Assembly (NCBI RefSeq): GCF_006539565.1 | Contig: NZ_BJNG01000016.1 | Location: 1 to 64,000, forward strand | DNA: 64,000 bases | Direction: 5' to 3' | From: Pseudonocardia hydrocarbonoxydans | Lineage (GTDB): Bacteria; Actinomycetota; Actinomycetes; Mycobacteriales; Pseudonocardiaceae | Shown: piece by piece, positions 7,809 through 17,231 of the stretch | How the letters are laid out: the number at the start of each line of letters is the position of its first letter | How positions within the stretch are numbered: position 1 is the first letter of the stretch | Notes under the pieces: model-generated | The model's database searches: none | Seen by the model: the letters and a program-made list of their open reading frames with translations, nothing else | What the model was told of the DNA's origin: nothing | Made by a program: the position numbers and the translations under genes

Positions 7809-8104
7809 CGCCGAACAGGAGGTCGCCGGACGGGATGTCACCGAGGAGGATGTCGCCCGCGGAGATCGCGCGCTGCTACCGCACCTCCCGCGCGCTGCAG
7901 CGCTACCTCGACGGCGAGGTCGACGACCCCACCGCCGCCCGGGTCGCGCGGCACCTGCAGCGGTGCCGCCGCTGCGGCCTGCAGGCCCGCACCTACCGCG
8001 CCATCCAGCAGGCCCTGCGCTCCGGCTCGCGCGACGTCGACGAGCTCGCCCTGCGCCGCCTGCGCGCCTTCACCCGCTCCCTGGCCGAGCCCGACGACGC
8101 CTGA
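7805..8104 (+). CDS. Small zinc-finger anti-sigma factor
   Basis: 99 residues from ATG 7805, overlapping the sigma gene by 4 nt. The core is RALQRYLDGEVDDPTAARVA followed by RHLQRCRRCGLQ, an HxxxCxxC zinc-binding anti-sigma (ZAS) motif. The protein is soluble (no membrane segment), as in RsrA-type redox-sensing anti-sigma factors. The length fits the family. Its stop codon lies inside the first copy of a perfect 36-bp tandem repeat. Confidence 0.8.
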   Translation: MTPNRRSPDGMSPRRMSPAEIARCYRTSRALQRYLDGEVDDPTAARVARHLQRCRRCGLQARTYRAIQQALRSGSRDVDELALRRLRAFTRSLAEPDDA

Positions 8105-8161
8105 CGGCGTCCGCGCCGTGGCGGGCCCGACGACGCCTGACGGCGTCCGCGCCGTGGCGGG
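8090..8161 (+). repeat. 36-bp perfect tandem duplication across the anti-sigma stop codon
   Basis: Two exact head-to-tail copies, 8090-8125 and 8126-8161, beginning CCCGACGACGCC. Each contains a GACGCC-TGAC-GGCGTC hairpin with the TGA stop in its loop. The unit equals 12 codons, so the second copy repeats the stop in frame. The tandem hairpins could act as a terminator or stabilise the mRNA end, but no U-tract follows. Confidence 0.85.
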
Positions 8162-8238
8162 CCCGGTGGGTGCGGGACACCGGGCTATCCTCGACGGCAC
8201 CGGAGACCCCCGGATGCCCACCGGAGGAGATCCCGACC

Positions 8239-8613
8239 ATGCCCCCCGTGCCCCGCGGTGGCTCCGCCGTCGTCGCGACGACGTGGGCCGTCGCCGGCGT
8301 CGTCCACCTCGTGATCGCGCTCCGCGCCGACGGTGCCGGCGCCGTGCTCGGGTTCGCCCTGTCCGCGGTGGCCCTGGCCGGGGCGGTCGCGCTGCTGGTG
8401 GACCCCCGTCCCGAGCTGCTGGTGGTGGCCGCGGTGGCCGGAGTCGTGGGGGTGGCCGCGTTCGCGGTGCCGCTGATCCTGCCGCTGCTGGGGATCGGGG
8501 CTCCGGCCGCCGATGCCCTGGACGGGTGGCGGATCGGCGGCTTCGTGGTCGACGCGCTGACGGTCCGGCTCGCCGCGTTCACCCTGCGGCGGGCCGGCCG
8601 CGCGCGGGCCTGA
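8239..8613 (+). CDS. Small four-helix integral membrane protein
   Basis: 124 residues from ATG 8239, preceded by GGAGGAG at 9 nt. Four hydrophobic segments are apparent (VVATTWAVAGVVHLVIALRA; VLGFALSAVALAGAVALLV; LLVVAAVAGVVGVAAFAVPL; a weaker fourth near IGGFVVDALTVRLAAFTL). The C-terminus is basic (RRAGRARA). I do not recognise a named family. It follows the sigma/anti-sigma pair on the same strand but is separated from it by the repeated hairpins, so it may be a separate transcript. Confidence 0.65.
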   Translation: MPPVPRGGSAVVATTWAVAGVVHLVIALRADGAGAVLGFALSAVALAGAVALLVDPRPELLVVAAVAGVVGVAAFAVPLILPLLGIGAPAADALDGWRIGGFVVDALTVRLAAFTLRRAGRARA

Positions 8614-8826
8614 CCGGCACGGAGGTTGCCGGGGGCACCGGTGCGGTGGTCGAATGGCGACGTGACCCCGGCGACCCGCCCCCCGCGCCACACGTTCCGC
8701 GTGTGCCTGCTGGCGACGGATCAGCTCTCGGTCGACGACCGCCGGTGTCGGGCGTGGCCCACCGCCCACTGACCCGGCCCGTACGTCCTCGGCTCGGGTC
8801 GCCCGACCACCCGGGAGCGCACGCCC

Positions 8827-8967
8827 ATGAGCCCCACCGACGGCCCGGCACCGGCCGAGCCCGAGTGCCCCCGCACACCCGACACCGACACCCCGTCCCC
8901 GCGCCGCCTGCTGGAACGGTTCGCCGAGGTGGTGCGCGACGCGCACACCGCCGCCGTGCCGTTCTGA
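8827..8967 (+). CDS. Small hypothetical protein, 46 residues
   Basis: The frame from ATG 8827 (GGGAG 9 nt upstream) encodes an acidic Pro-rich start (MSPTDGPAPAEPECPRTPDT) and an amphipathic end, RRLLERFAEVVRDAH. It ends 6 nt before the convergent mycothione reductase gene. The composition is protein-like but I know no family. The stretch 8614-8826 before it contains nothing I can call; a 36-codon GTG frame at 8662-8772 is not convincing. Confidence 0.35.
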   Translation: MSPTDGPAPAEPECPRTPDTDTPSPRRLLERFAEVVRDAHTAAVPF

Positions 8968-8973
8968 CGGCGG

Positions 8974-10344
8974 TCAGACCGCGCGCAGGGCGTTCTCGAC
9001 GACCTCGGTGAGCGCCGGGTGGATCCAGTACGGCCGCTCGGCGAGGGTGCGGGCGTCGATGCCGCAGGACAGGGCGACGACGAGGGGCTGGACCAGGATC
9101 GACGCGTGCGGCCCCAGCAGGTGCGCGCCCAGCAGCCGGCCGGTGCCGCGCTCGGCGAGGACCTTGACGAACCCGGGCGGGTCCTCCATCGCCCAGCCGT
9201 AGGCGGTGTCGCGGTACTCGGTGGCCCCCGCCGTCCAGTCCAGGCCGGCGTCGCGGCAGTCCTGCTCGGTCATCCCCACGCTCGCGACCTGCGGGTCGGT
9301 GAACACCGCGGCCGGCACCGGGGTGTCGTCGGTCTCCCGCGGGTCGTCGGGGTGCAGCAGGTTGTGCGCGACGATCGCGGCCTCCCGGTTGGCCACGTGC
9401 TTGAGCGGCACCGCCGTGCTCACGTCGCCGAGCGCCCAGACGCCGTCGGCGGTGGTCCGCAGCTGCGCGTCGACGACGATCCGGCCGTCCTCGTGGGTGT
9501 CGATGCCGGCCTTCGGCAGGTCCATGGTGTCGCCGTTGGGCACCCGCCCGACGGCGACGAGCAGCGTGTCGGCCTCGACGGTGGCGCCGTCGTCGAGGGT
9601 GAGCCGGACCCCGTCCCCGGCCGCCTCGACGGCGGTGAGCTCGCGCCCGGTGCGGACGTCCCAGCGCTCGCGGGCCAGCTCGGTGAACCGCCGGGCGACG
9701 TCCTCGTCCTGCCCGCCGAGCAGGGTGTCGGCCACGTCGACGACGGTGACCTGCGCGCCGAGGGAGCCGAACACGTGCGCGAGCTCCACCGCGATGTAGC
9801 CCCCGCCCAGCACCGCGAGCCGCTCCGGGAGCCGCGGCATCCGCATGACGGTGTCGGAGGTCTCGAACGCGACCCCCGAGGACGCCACCGGCTCGGGCAC
9901 CACGGGCCGGCCGCCGGTGGCGATCACGATCCGGTCGGCCGAGACGTCGTCGGCGCCCGTCCCGTCGGTGCGCTCGATCCGCAGCGTGCGCGGACCGGTG
10001 AACCGCGCGTCGCCCTCGTAGACGGTGACGTGGTCGCAGTCCTGCTCGCGGAAGCGCCGGCCGTCGCGGGCCTGGGGGTCGAGCCGGCCGAACACGCGGT
10101 CCCGCACGTCGGGCCAGCGGACGCCGTCGAGCCGGGCGTCGACGTCGAACCGCGCGCTGCCCCGCACGGCCTGCGCCACGTCGGCGGTGTGGGCCAGCAT
10201 CTTGGTGGGGATGCACCCGGCGTTGAGGCAGGTGCCACCGAAGCGCCCCCGCTCCACGATCGCGACGTCGAGGTGGGCGAAGGAGTCGTCGACGACGGTG
10301 TTGCCCGATCCGGTCCCGACGACAACGAGGTCGTGATGGCGCAT
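8974..10344 (-). CDS. mtr: Mycothione reductase
   Basis: 456-residue flavoprotein disulfide reductase that uses NADPH to reduce mycothiol disulfide. FAD site VVVGTGSGNTVVDD at the N-terminus; redox-active pair C39 and C44 in GGTCLNAGCIPTKML; NAD(P) site AVLGGGYIAVELAHVFGSLG; second FAD contact VWALGDVSTAVPLKHVAN; C-terminal dimer interface with the catalytic His in PYWIHPALTEVVENAL. The GNTVVDD and NAGCIPTKM variants and the length are those of actinobacterial Mtr rather than glutathione or mercuric reductase. It is monocistronic by position, with a 46-bp gap to the next gene on its strand. Confidence 0.9.
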   Translation of the reverse strand: MRHHDLVVVGTGSGNTVVDDSFAHLDVAIVERGRFGGTCLNAGCIPTKMLAHTADVAQAVRGSARFDVDARLDGVRWPDVRDRVFGRLDPQARDGRRFREQDCDHVTVYEGDARFTGPRTLRIERTDGTGADDVSADRIVIATGGRPVVPEPVASSGVAFETSDTVMRMPRLPERLAVLGGGYIAVELAHVFGSLGAQVTVVDVADTLLGGQDEDVARRFTELARERWDVRTGRELTAVEAAGDGVRLTLDDGATVEADTLLVAVGRVPNGDTMDLPKAGIDTHEDGRIVVDAQLRTTADGVWALGDVSTAVPLKHVANREAAIVAHNLLHPDDPRETDDTPVPAAVFTDPQVASVGMTEQDCRDAGLDWTAGATEYRDTAYGWAMEDPPGFVKVLAERGTGRLLGAHLLGPHASILVQPLVVALSCGIDARTLAERPYWIHPALTEVVENALRAV

Positions 10345-10390
10345 GGCGCCAGGCTAGGTCGGGCACGACCGGCCGGCAGGGCGGGCGGGA

Positions 10391-12142
10391 TCAGCCCCGC
10401 GGGTCGCGCCACACCGCGACGTCGCCGACGTGCTCCGGCGGGGCGCCCAGCAGCGCCGTGGCCTGCGCGAGCAGGGCGTCGCGGTGGCGGGCCGGGCCGA
10501 GCACGACCGAGCAGGTGCCCCAGCGGGCGAGGTCGGCGCGCAGGTTGCGGGCCACGGCCGGGGTGACCTCGCGGACCACGCCGTCGGCCTCGACGTCGCG
10601 CAGCAGGCGGCCGGTGGGCGTCGGCTGCCCGCCGAGGGTGGCGCGGCCGGCCGCCGACGGGCCGATGAAGTAGCCGCCGGGCATCGCGAAGGACATGCCC
10701 GCGGCCTGCTGCCAGGCCATCGCGTCGGTGTCGGGCGTGACCGGGAAGGGCAGCACCAGCACGCTCCCGCCCGGGCAGTCCAGCGCCGGGTCGTCGGAGA
10801 GCAGGAACGCCGGGGTCGGCGGGGCGTCGCGGGCGGGCAGCGGCGCGGGCACCAGCGGCAGCAGCGCCACCGCCACGGCGACGCCCGCGACGGCACGGAC
10901 CCCGGCGGTCTCGCCCCGCACCCGGTGCAGCGCCAGCGCCAGCGCCGCCCCGGCCAGGCCCGCGGTGAACAGCGGCAGCCGCGTGGAGATGACGTGCTCG
11001 AACCCGGGCAGCGGCAGCAGCAGCGCCCACGGCAGCGGCACGCCGGTGCGCACGCCGTCGACGACCAGCTCGGGCCCCAGGCCCAGCACCGCCGTGCCCG
11101 CCGCCACCGCCAGGACGGTGCGCAGCGCGGCGTCGGCGCGGTAGCGCACCAGCGCGGCGAGCAGCACCACCAGCAGCGGCAGCCCCAGCAGCGCGGTGTG
11201 CTCCTCCGGGCCGCCGGCGAACCCCGCCGAGCGGGCGACGTCGGCGTCGGTGGTGAGCAGCTGCAGCCCGGTGCCGACGACGAACCCCGCGAGGTCGGTG
11301 GAGTAGTAGCCCGGGAGGAACGGGCTGCCCTCCTGCGGGAGCGGCCCCAGCAGTTGGTAGGCCAGGCCCGGGCCGCCCACCAGCGCGAACACCCCCAGCG
11401 CCAGCAGCGCCCGCCCGGCGACGGGACCCGCCCTCCGCGCCGCCTCGCGCGGCGCGGAGGCCACCAGCACCAGCACGAACAGGGCGACGACGACACCGGC
11501 GAGGAACAGGATCTCCTCCCCCACGTACACCTGCGCCCCCGCGGTGACCCCCAGCAGCACGGCGGTGGACCGCGCGGGCCGTTCCGCGGTGAGCAGCCGC
11601 ACCGACAGCAGCACGAGCACCGGCGCGAGGGGGTCGAGCACCAGGTTGGGGTGCCCGCCCGCGGCCTGCGCCACCATGGCCGGGGAGAACCCGGCGAGCA
11701 GCCCCCCGACGGCCGCGGGCCCGGTGGCGACGGGCAGCGCGCGCAGGCAGAGGTACGTCGCCGTCGCCGTCGTGGCCAGGCCGAGGGTGGTGACGACGGT
11801 GACGGTGCCGAGCCCGCCGAACGCCGCGGTGACCGGGGCCAGCAGCAGCCCCGGGAGCAGCATCCCGTTGTTCCACATCAGGTTGATGCCGTCGGGGTGG
11901 TTGAGCGCGTCGGAGAACAGCGGCATCCGGCCCTGGCCCACCGCGTACGGGGTCCAGGTGAACAGCCAGCCGAACAGCACCGCGTCGGGCTCGTTGACGG
12001 CCGTGACCCGCCGCCCGAGCGGCGCCCACCACGACGCGGTGACGGCCACCGCGAGCGCCAGGTAGCCCAGCGGGACACCGGCGAGGGCGGCGGCGCGCCG
12101 CCGGCCCCGGGGCCGGGCCACCGGGACGGTCAGCACGGCCAT
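10391..12142 (-). CDS. Polytopic membrane protein, possible GT-C-type glycosyltransferase
   Basis: 583 residues with about ten to twelve membrane segments up to residue about 430 and an exported C-terminal domain (SVLVLPFPVTPDTDAMAWQQ, MPGGYFIGPSAAGRA). The first loop carries NEPDAVLFGWLFTW and ALNHPDGINLMWNNG, the conserved first-loop pattern seen in actinobacterial GT-C-like proteins that transfer sugars from lipid-linked donors. The donor and acceptor are unknown. The ATG at 12142 opens a basic N-terminus leading into the first helix; frame upstream of it is antisense to the next gene. It is divergent from the acyl-CoA dehydrogenase pair (106 bp). Confidence 0.65.
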   Translation of the reverse strand: MAVLTVPVARPRGRRRAAALAGVPLGYLALAVAVTASWWAPLGRRVTAVNEPDAVLFGWLFTWTPYAVGQGRMPLFSDALNHPDGINLMWNNGMLLPGLLLAPVTAAFGGLGTVTVVTTLGLATTATATYLCLRALPVATGPAAVGGLLAGFSPAMVAQAAGGHPNLVLDPLAPVLVLLSVRLLTAERPARSTAVLLGVTAGAQVYVGEEILFLAGVVVALFVLVLVASAPREAARRAGPVAGRALLALGVFALVGGPGLAYQLLGPLPQEGSPFLPGYYSTDLAGFVVGTGLQLLTTDADVARSAGFAGGPEEHTALLGLPLLVVLLAALVRYRADAALRTVLAVAAGTAVLGLGPELVVDGVRTGVPLPWALLLPLPGFEHVISTRLPLFTAGLAGAALALALHRVRGETAGVRAVAGVAVAVALLPLVPAPLPARDAPPTPAFLLSDDPALDCPGGSVLVLPFPVTPDTDAMAWQQAAGMSFAMPGGYFIGPSAAGRATLGGQPTPTGRLLRDVEADGVVREVTPAVARNLRADLARWGTCSVVLGPARHRDALLAQATALLGAPPEHVGDVAVWRDPRG

Positions 12143-12248
12143 GATCCTTCCACGACGGCCCGGGCCCCCGGCTGCACGGGACCCCGGACAAGTCCTACTC
12201 TCGGGTAGGCCGGGCGCCCGCCCGTCGCGGAAGGGAAGGTGGAGCGCG

Positions 12249-13421
<1,173 letters not shown>

Positions 13422-13427
13422 GCAGAC

Positions 13428-14579
13428 ATGGACTTCACCTTCGACACCGAGCAGGACGACCTGCGCGACGCAGTTCGGGGCATGCTCGAGCGCGCCTACG
13501 GCGCCATCGACCAGCGGCGCAAGGCCGTCGCCCAGGACCCCGGGTTCGACGAGCGGCTGTGGGGGCAGCTGGCCGAGATGGGCCTGCTGGGCCTGCCGTT
13601 CGACGAGTCCGTCGGCGGCACCGGCGCAGGCCCTGTGGAGGTCGCGATCGTGGCCGAGGAGATCGGGCGCGTGCTGGCCCCCGAGCCGTTCGTGGAGGCC
13701 GTCGTCCTCGCCGGCGGCCTCGTCGACGCCGTCGGCACCGACGCCCAGCGCGGCGAGATCCTCGCCGGCATCTCCGACGGCAGCGTGCTGGCCGCGTTCG
13801 CGCACGCCGAGCCGGGCACCCGGTGGAGCCCCGCCGCCGCGCAGGTCACCGCGACGGAGGCCGACGGCGGCTGGCGGCTCACCGGCGTCAAGGAGCCGGT
13901 GCCGAACGGCGCGCGGGCCGACGTGCTGGTCGTCAGCGCCGTGGCCGACGGCGTCACCCGGCTGTTCCTGGTGCGCGGCGACGCCGAGGGCGTGGCCCGG
14001 CACGGGTACCGCACCCACGACGGCGCCCGCGCCGCCCGGATCCGACTGGACGGCGCCGTCGCCGAGCCGCTGGGCGAGGACGCCGGCGACCGCCGGGCCG
14101 ACGTCGAGCGGGCGCTGGCCGTGGCCCGCATCGCCTACGCGCACGAGTCGGTCGGCGCGATGAGCACCGCGCTCACCACCACGACCGAGTACCTCAAGAC
14201 GCGCAAGCAGTTCGGCGTCACCCTCAACACGTTCCAGGCGCTGACGTTCCGGGCCGCGGACATGTACGTGTCGCTGGAGCTCGCCCGCAGCATCGCGCTG
14301 TGGGCCGTGCTCGTCGTCGACGCGGGCGGTGACGTCGTCACCGCGGCGGCCCGCGCCCGGCTGCAGACCGCCCGCGCCGCCCGGCACGTCGGGCAGGAGG
14401 CGATCCAGCTGCACGGCGGGATCGGCATGACGGCCGAGTACGCGGTGGGCCACTACACGAGCCGGCTCACCGCGATCGACCACCTGCACGGCGACGGCGA
14501 CTGGGCGCTGGCCCGCCTGGCCGCCGACGTCGCCGACCGCGACGTCGTCGACCCCCTCGGGGCGCCGTACACCGGCTGA
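13428..14579 (+). CDS. Acyl-CoA dehydrogenase family protein, second subunit
   Basis: 383 residues starting at ATG 13428. Recognisable are LAEMGLLGLPFDESVGGTGA, VEVAIVAEEIGRVLAPEPF, YLKTRKQFGVTLNTFQALTF and IQLHGGIGMTAEYAVGHY. It lacks both the SEPEAGSD-type loop and a YEGT-like Glu, which is typical of the accessory partner in heteromeric acyl-CoA dehydrogenases. It is immediately downstream of, and surely co-transcribed with, the first subunit. Confidence 0.85.
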   Translation: MDFTFDTEQDDLRDAVRGMLERAYGAIDQRRKAVAQDPGFDERLWGQLAEMGLLGLPFDESVGGTGAGPVEVAIVAEEIGRVLAPEPFVEAVVLAGGLVDAVGTDAQRGEILAGISDGSVLAAFAHAEPGTRWSPAAAQVTATEADGGWRLTGVKEPVPNGARADVLVVSAVADGVTRLFLVRGDAEGVARHGYRTHDGARAARIRLDGAVAEPLGEDAGDRRADVERALAVARIAYAHESVGAMSTALTTTTEYLKTRKQFGVTLNTFQALTFRAADMYVSLELARSIALWAVLVVDAGGDVVTAAARARLQTARAARHVGQEAIQLHGGIGMTAEYAVGHYTSRLTAIDHLHGDGDWALARLAADVADRDVVDPLGAPYTG

Positions 14580-14621
14580 GCCCCTCCTCGTCGGCACCCG
14601 GGCCCCGGTTACGGTGTCCGG

Positions 14622-15242
14622 GTGCCGATGACCGCGAAGTACGCCACCACCTGCGGCGTCTGCTCCTCCCGCGTCTCCCCCGGTGAGGAGATCGCCCGCG
14701 CCGGCACCGGGTGGGGGCACGTGGCCTGCGCCGACGCGACCCCGTCGACGAAGGCATCCCCGGCGAAGGCCCCCGCACGGGCGAAGAAGCCGTCCCGCCC
14801 CGACATGCCCGCCCCCGACGGCGCGCTGGAGGTCTGGACCGACGGCGCCTGCTCGGGCAACCCCGGCCCGGGCGGCTGGGCGTGGGCCACCCGCGACGGG
14901 CGGCGCGGCGCGGGCGGGGAGTCCCCCACCACCAACCAGCGGATGGAGATCCGGGCCGCACTGGAGGCGGTGCGCGCGCTGGAGGGCCCGCTGGTCGTCG
15001 TCAGCGACTCGACCTACGTCGTCAACTGCTTCCGCGACCGCTGGTGGAAGGGCTGGATCGACCGCGGCTGGGTCACCAGCGCGCGCAAGCCCGTCGTCAG
15101 CCGGGACCTGTGGGAGCCGCTCATCACGCTGGTCAACGAGCGCGGCGACGTGTCCTTCCGCTGGGTGAAGGGCCACTCCGGGGACGAGATGAACGACCTG
15201 GTCGACGCCCTGGCCGTGGAGCAGGCCCAGGCCGTCGCCTGA
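14622..15242 (+). CDS. Ribonuclease H family protein with an N-terminal Cys/His motif
   Basis: 206 residues. The RNase H1-type domain spans about 68-203: TDGACSGNPGPGGW (D74), TTNQRMEIRAAL (E109), VVSDSTYVVN (D129), WVKGHSGDEMNDLVDALAV (D195), so all four metal-binding acids are present. It removes RNA from RNA-DNA hybrids. Before it, residues 8-37 contain C11-x2-C14 and H33-x2-C36 (TTCGVCSSRV, WGHVACA), a possible zinc ribbon, joined by a Lys/Pro/Ala linker. Bacterial RNase HI normally lacks such a module. The GTG at 14622 is used; an ATG two codons later is equally possible. Confidence 0.85.
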   Translation: MPMTAKYATTCGVCSSRVSPGEEIARAGTGWGHVACADATPSTKASPAKAPARAKKPSRPDMPAPDGALEVWTDGACSGNPGPGGWAWATRDGRRGAGGESPTTNQRMEIRAALEAVRALEGPLVVVSDSTYVVNCFRDRWWKGWIDRGWVTSARKPVVSRDLWEPLITLVNERGDVSFRWVKGHSGDEMNDLVDALAVEQAQAVA

Positions 15243-15245
15243 GCG

Positions 15246-16277
15246 CTAGCGCAGCTCGGCCCGGAGCAGCGCCGCGGCGCCCGACATCGCCCGCATCTTG
15301 CCCTCCGCGGACGCGCGCGGCAGGTACTTCATGCCGCAGTCGGTGGCGATCACCACGCGCTCCGGTGTGGTGTGCGCGAACGCGCGGCGCGTCCGGGCGG
15401 CCACCACCTCGGCAGTCTCGACGGCCGGGTCGGACAGGTCGATCACGCCCAGGATGATCGTCTTGCCGGACAGGTCGGCCAGCACGCCCAGGTCCAGGCC
15501 GGACTGCGCGGTCTCGATCGACACCTGGTCCACGGGGCAGCCGGCCAGCTCGGGCAGGAACGAGTAGCCCTCCGGCCGCTCGTGGATGATCGCGGCGTAG
15601 CCGAAGCAGATGTGCACCGCGGTCGTGCCGGTGACGCCGTCGAGTGCGGCGTTCAGCGCGGCGAGGCCGTAGGCGCGGGCGGCGTCCGGGCGGGCCTGCA
15701 TGTACGGCTCGTCGATCTGGACGATGTCGGCGCCCGCCGCGTGCAGGTCGCGGATCTCGGCGTTGACGGCCGCGGCGTAGTCCATCGCGGCGGCCTCGGC
15801 GTCGGGGTAGTGGTCGTTCTGGGCCTGCTGGCTCATCGTGAACGGGCCGGGCACCGTCATCTTGATCGTGCGGTCGGTGTGCGCGCGCAGGAACCGCATG
15901 TCGTCGACCTCGACGGGGTGGGGCCGCCGGATCGGGCCGGTGATCCGCGGGACCGGGTTGGGGTGGCCGCTGCGGTCCAGCGCCGTGCCGGGGTTGTCGA
16001 CGTCGACGCCGTCGAGCGCGGTGGCGAAGTGGTTGGAGTAGCTCTCGCGGCGGATCTCCCCGTCGGTGACGATGTCGAGCCCGGCGTCCTCCTGGGCGCG
16101 GATCGCGAGCCGGGTGGCGTCGTCCTGGGCCTCCGCGAGGTGCTCGGGGGCCGGGCGCCACAGCTCCCTGGCCCGTACCCGCGGCGGGAAGCGCCCCGCC
16201 AGCTTCGCGCGGTCGATCAGCCACTCGGGCTGGGCGTAGGACCCGACCAGCGACGTGGGCAGCAGGGGGAGCGACAT
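15246..16277 (-). CDS. Cobalamin-independent methionine synthase-like (MetE C-terminal domain) protein
   Basis: 343 residues forming a single MetE-like barrel: LPTSLVGSYAQPEWLIDRAK, GLDIVTDGEIRRESYSNHF, DIVQIDEPYMQARPD, VHICFGYAAI, and the zinc-site end VVIATDCGMKYLPR. Stand-alone barrels of this kind (epoxyalkane:CoM transferase/MetE-like II) are often methyl- or alkyl-transferases in catabolic operons rather than methionine synthases. It is the last gene of the five-gene operon that begins with the CoA-transferase, 15 bp after the MDR gene. A role in demethylating or thiol-adducting the pathway substrate is possible but unproven. Confidence 0.8.
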   Translation of the reverse strand: MSLPLLPTSLVGSYAQPEWLIDRAKLAGRFPPRVRARELWRPAPEHLAEAQDDATRLAIRAQEDAGLDIVTDGEIRRESYSNHFATALDGVDVDNPGTALDRSGHPNPVPRITGPIRRPHPVEVDDMRFLRAHTDRTIKMTVPGPFTMSQQAQNDHYPDAEAAAMDYAAAVNAEIRDLHAAGADIVQIDEPYMQARPDAARAYGLAALNAALDGVTGTTAVHICFGYAAIIHERPEGYSFLPELAGCPVDQVSIETAQSGLDLGVLADLSGKTIILGVIDLSDPAVETAEVVAARTRRAFAHTTPERVVIATDCGMKYLPRASAEGKMRAMSGAAALLRAELR

Positions 16278-16292
16278 GGAAGGCCTCCGGGA

Positions 16293-17231
16293 TCAGGGGA
16301 CGAGCACGACGCGGCCCCGTGCGGAGCCGTCGCCCTGGCGGGTCCAGGCGTCGGCGGCGTCGGCGAGGGGCACGCGCTCGTGGCGGACGGTGAGCTCGCC
16401 CGCCGCGGCGAACCGGGCGACCGCCTGCACGGCGTCGCGACGGCGGTCGGGGTCGAGCGAGTTGTTGGTGTAGCCGAGCACGTCGAGCGAGCGGCTGCGC
16501 AGCGTCGCCGAGTCGACCTCGACGGCCGGTGCGGCCGAGCCCCCGAGGTTCACCAGCCGCCCGCCGGGGCGCAGCGTCGACAGCGCGGCGGCGGCCGGGG
16601 CGCCCGCCAGCGGGTCGATCACCAGGTCCGCCCCGTCGCCGGTGGCGGCCGCCAGGCGCGCGGCCACGTCGTCGCCGTCGAGGACGACGGTCGCGTCGGC
16701 GCCGTGCGCGCGGGCCCGCTCCAGCGCGTCGCCCGACCGGGCGCAGGCGACGACCCGCCCCGCCCCGGCGAGCCGGGCGAGCTGCACGGCCGCCTCGCCG
16801 ACGACCCCGCCCGCCCCCAGCACGACCACCGTCTCCCCCGGCGCCAGCCGCCCGCGCCAGGTCAGGCACATCCAGGCCGCGACGGCGGACAGCCCCAGCG
16901 CGGCGACGAGCACCGGGTCGACGCCGGTCGGCAGCGCGACCACGTCGTCGGCGGTGACGCCCGCGCGCTGCGCCATGCTGCCGTCTCCGGGCGCCATGCC
17001 GGCCGGGGTCGCGAACCAGACCGGCGTGCCGTCGGCGAGCGCTCCCACGCCCTGCACCCCCGGGACGTAGGGCGTGGCGGGCGTCCCGAAGTACGACGTG
17101 CCGGTGGCGCAGAGCAGGTCGAGCGGGGTGATCGGCGCCGCGGTGACGTCGACGACGACCGCGCCCGCCGGCTCGGCCCGCTCCGCCACGACCGGCGACG
17201 AGCCCGGCGTGCGGATCTCCGCGGCCCGCAT
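16293..17231 (-). CDS. Zinc-less MDR-family oxidoreductase (quinone oxidoreductase-like)
   Basis: 312 residues; the ATG at 17231 overlaps the stop of the dioxygenase gene (ATGA). The GroES-like N-terminal part (ITPLDLLCATGTSYFG, VPGVQGVGALADGTPVWF) and the Rossmann part (TVVVLGAGGVVGEAAVQLAR, with Arg/Ser near CARSGDALERARAHGAD favouring NADPH) are complete. Catalytic and structural zinc ligands are absent, as in quinone or enoyl reductases. In this operon it may reduce the maleylacetate-like product of the ring-cleavage enzyme or another enone intermediate; this is inference. Confidence 0.8.
   Translation of the reverse strand: MRAAEIRTPGSSPVVAERAEPAGAVVVDVTAAPITPLDLLCATGTSYFGTPATPYVPGVQGVGALADGTPVWFATPAGMAPGDGSMAQRAGVTADDVVALPTGVDPVLVAALGLSAVAAWMCLTWRGRLAPGETVVVLGAGGVVGEAAVQLARLAGAGRVVACARSGDALERARAHGADATVVLDGDDVAARLAAATGDGADLVIDPLAGAPAAAALSTLRPGGRLVNLGGSAAPAVEVDSATLRSRSLDVLGYTNNSLDPDRRRDAVQAVARFAAAGELTVRHERVPLADAADAWTRQGDGSARGRVVLVP

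Noticed and set aside
8662-8772. 36-codon GTG frame between the small membrane protein and the mycothione reductase gene
   Set aside because: No ribosome site, Arg/Pro/Thr-rich composition and no recognisable feature; likely chance.
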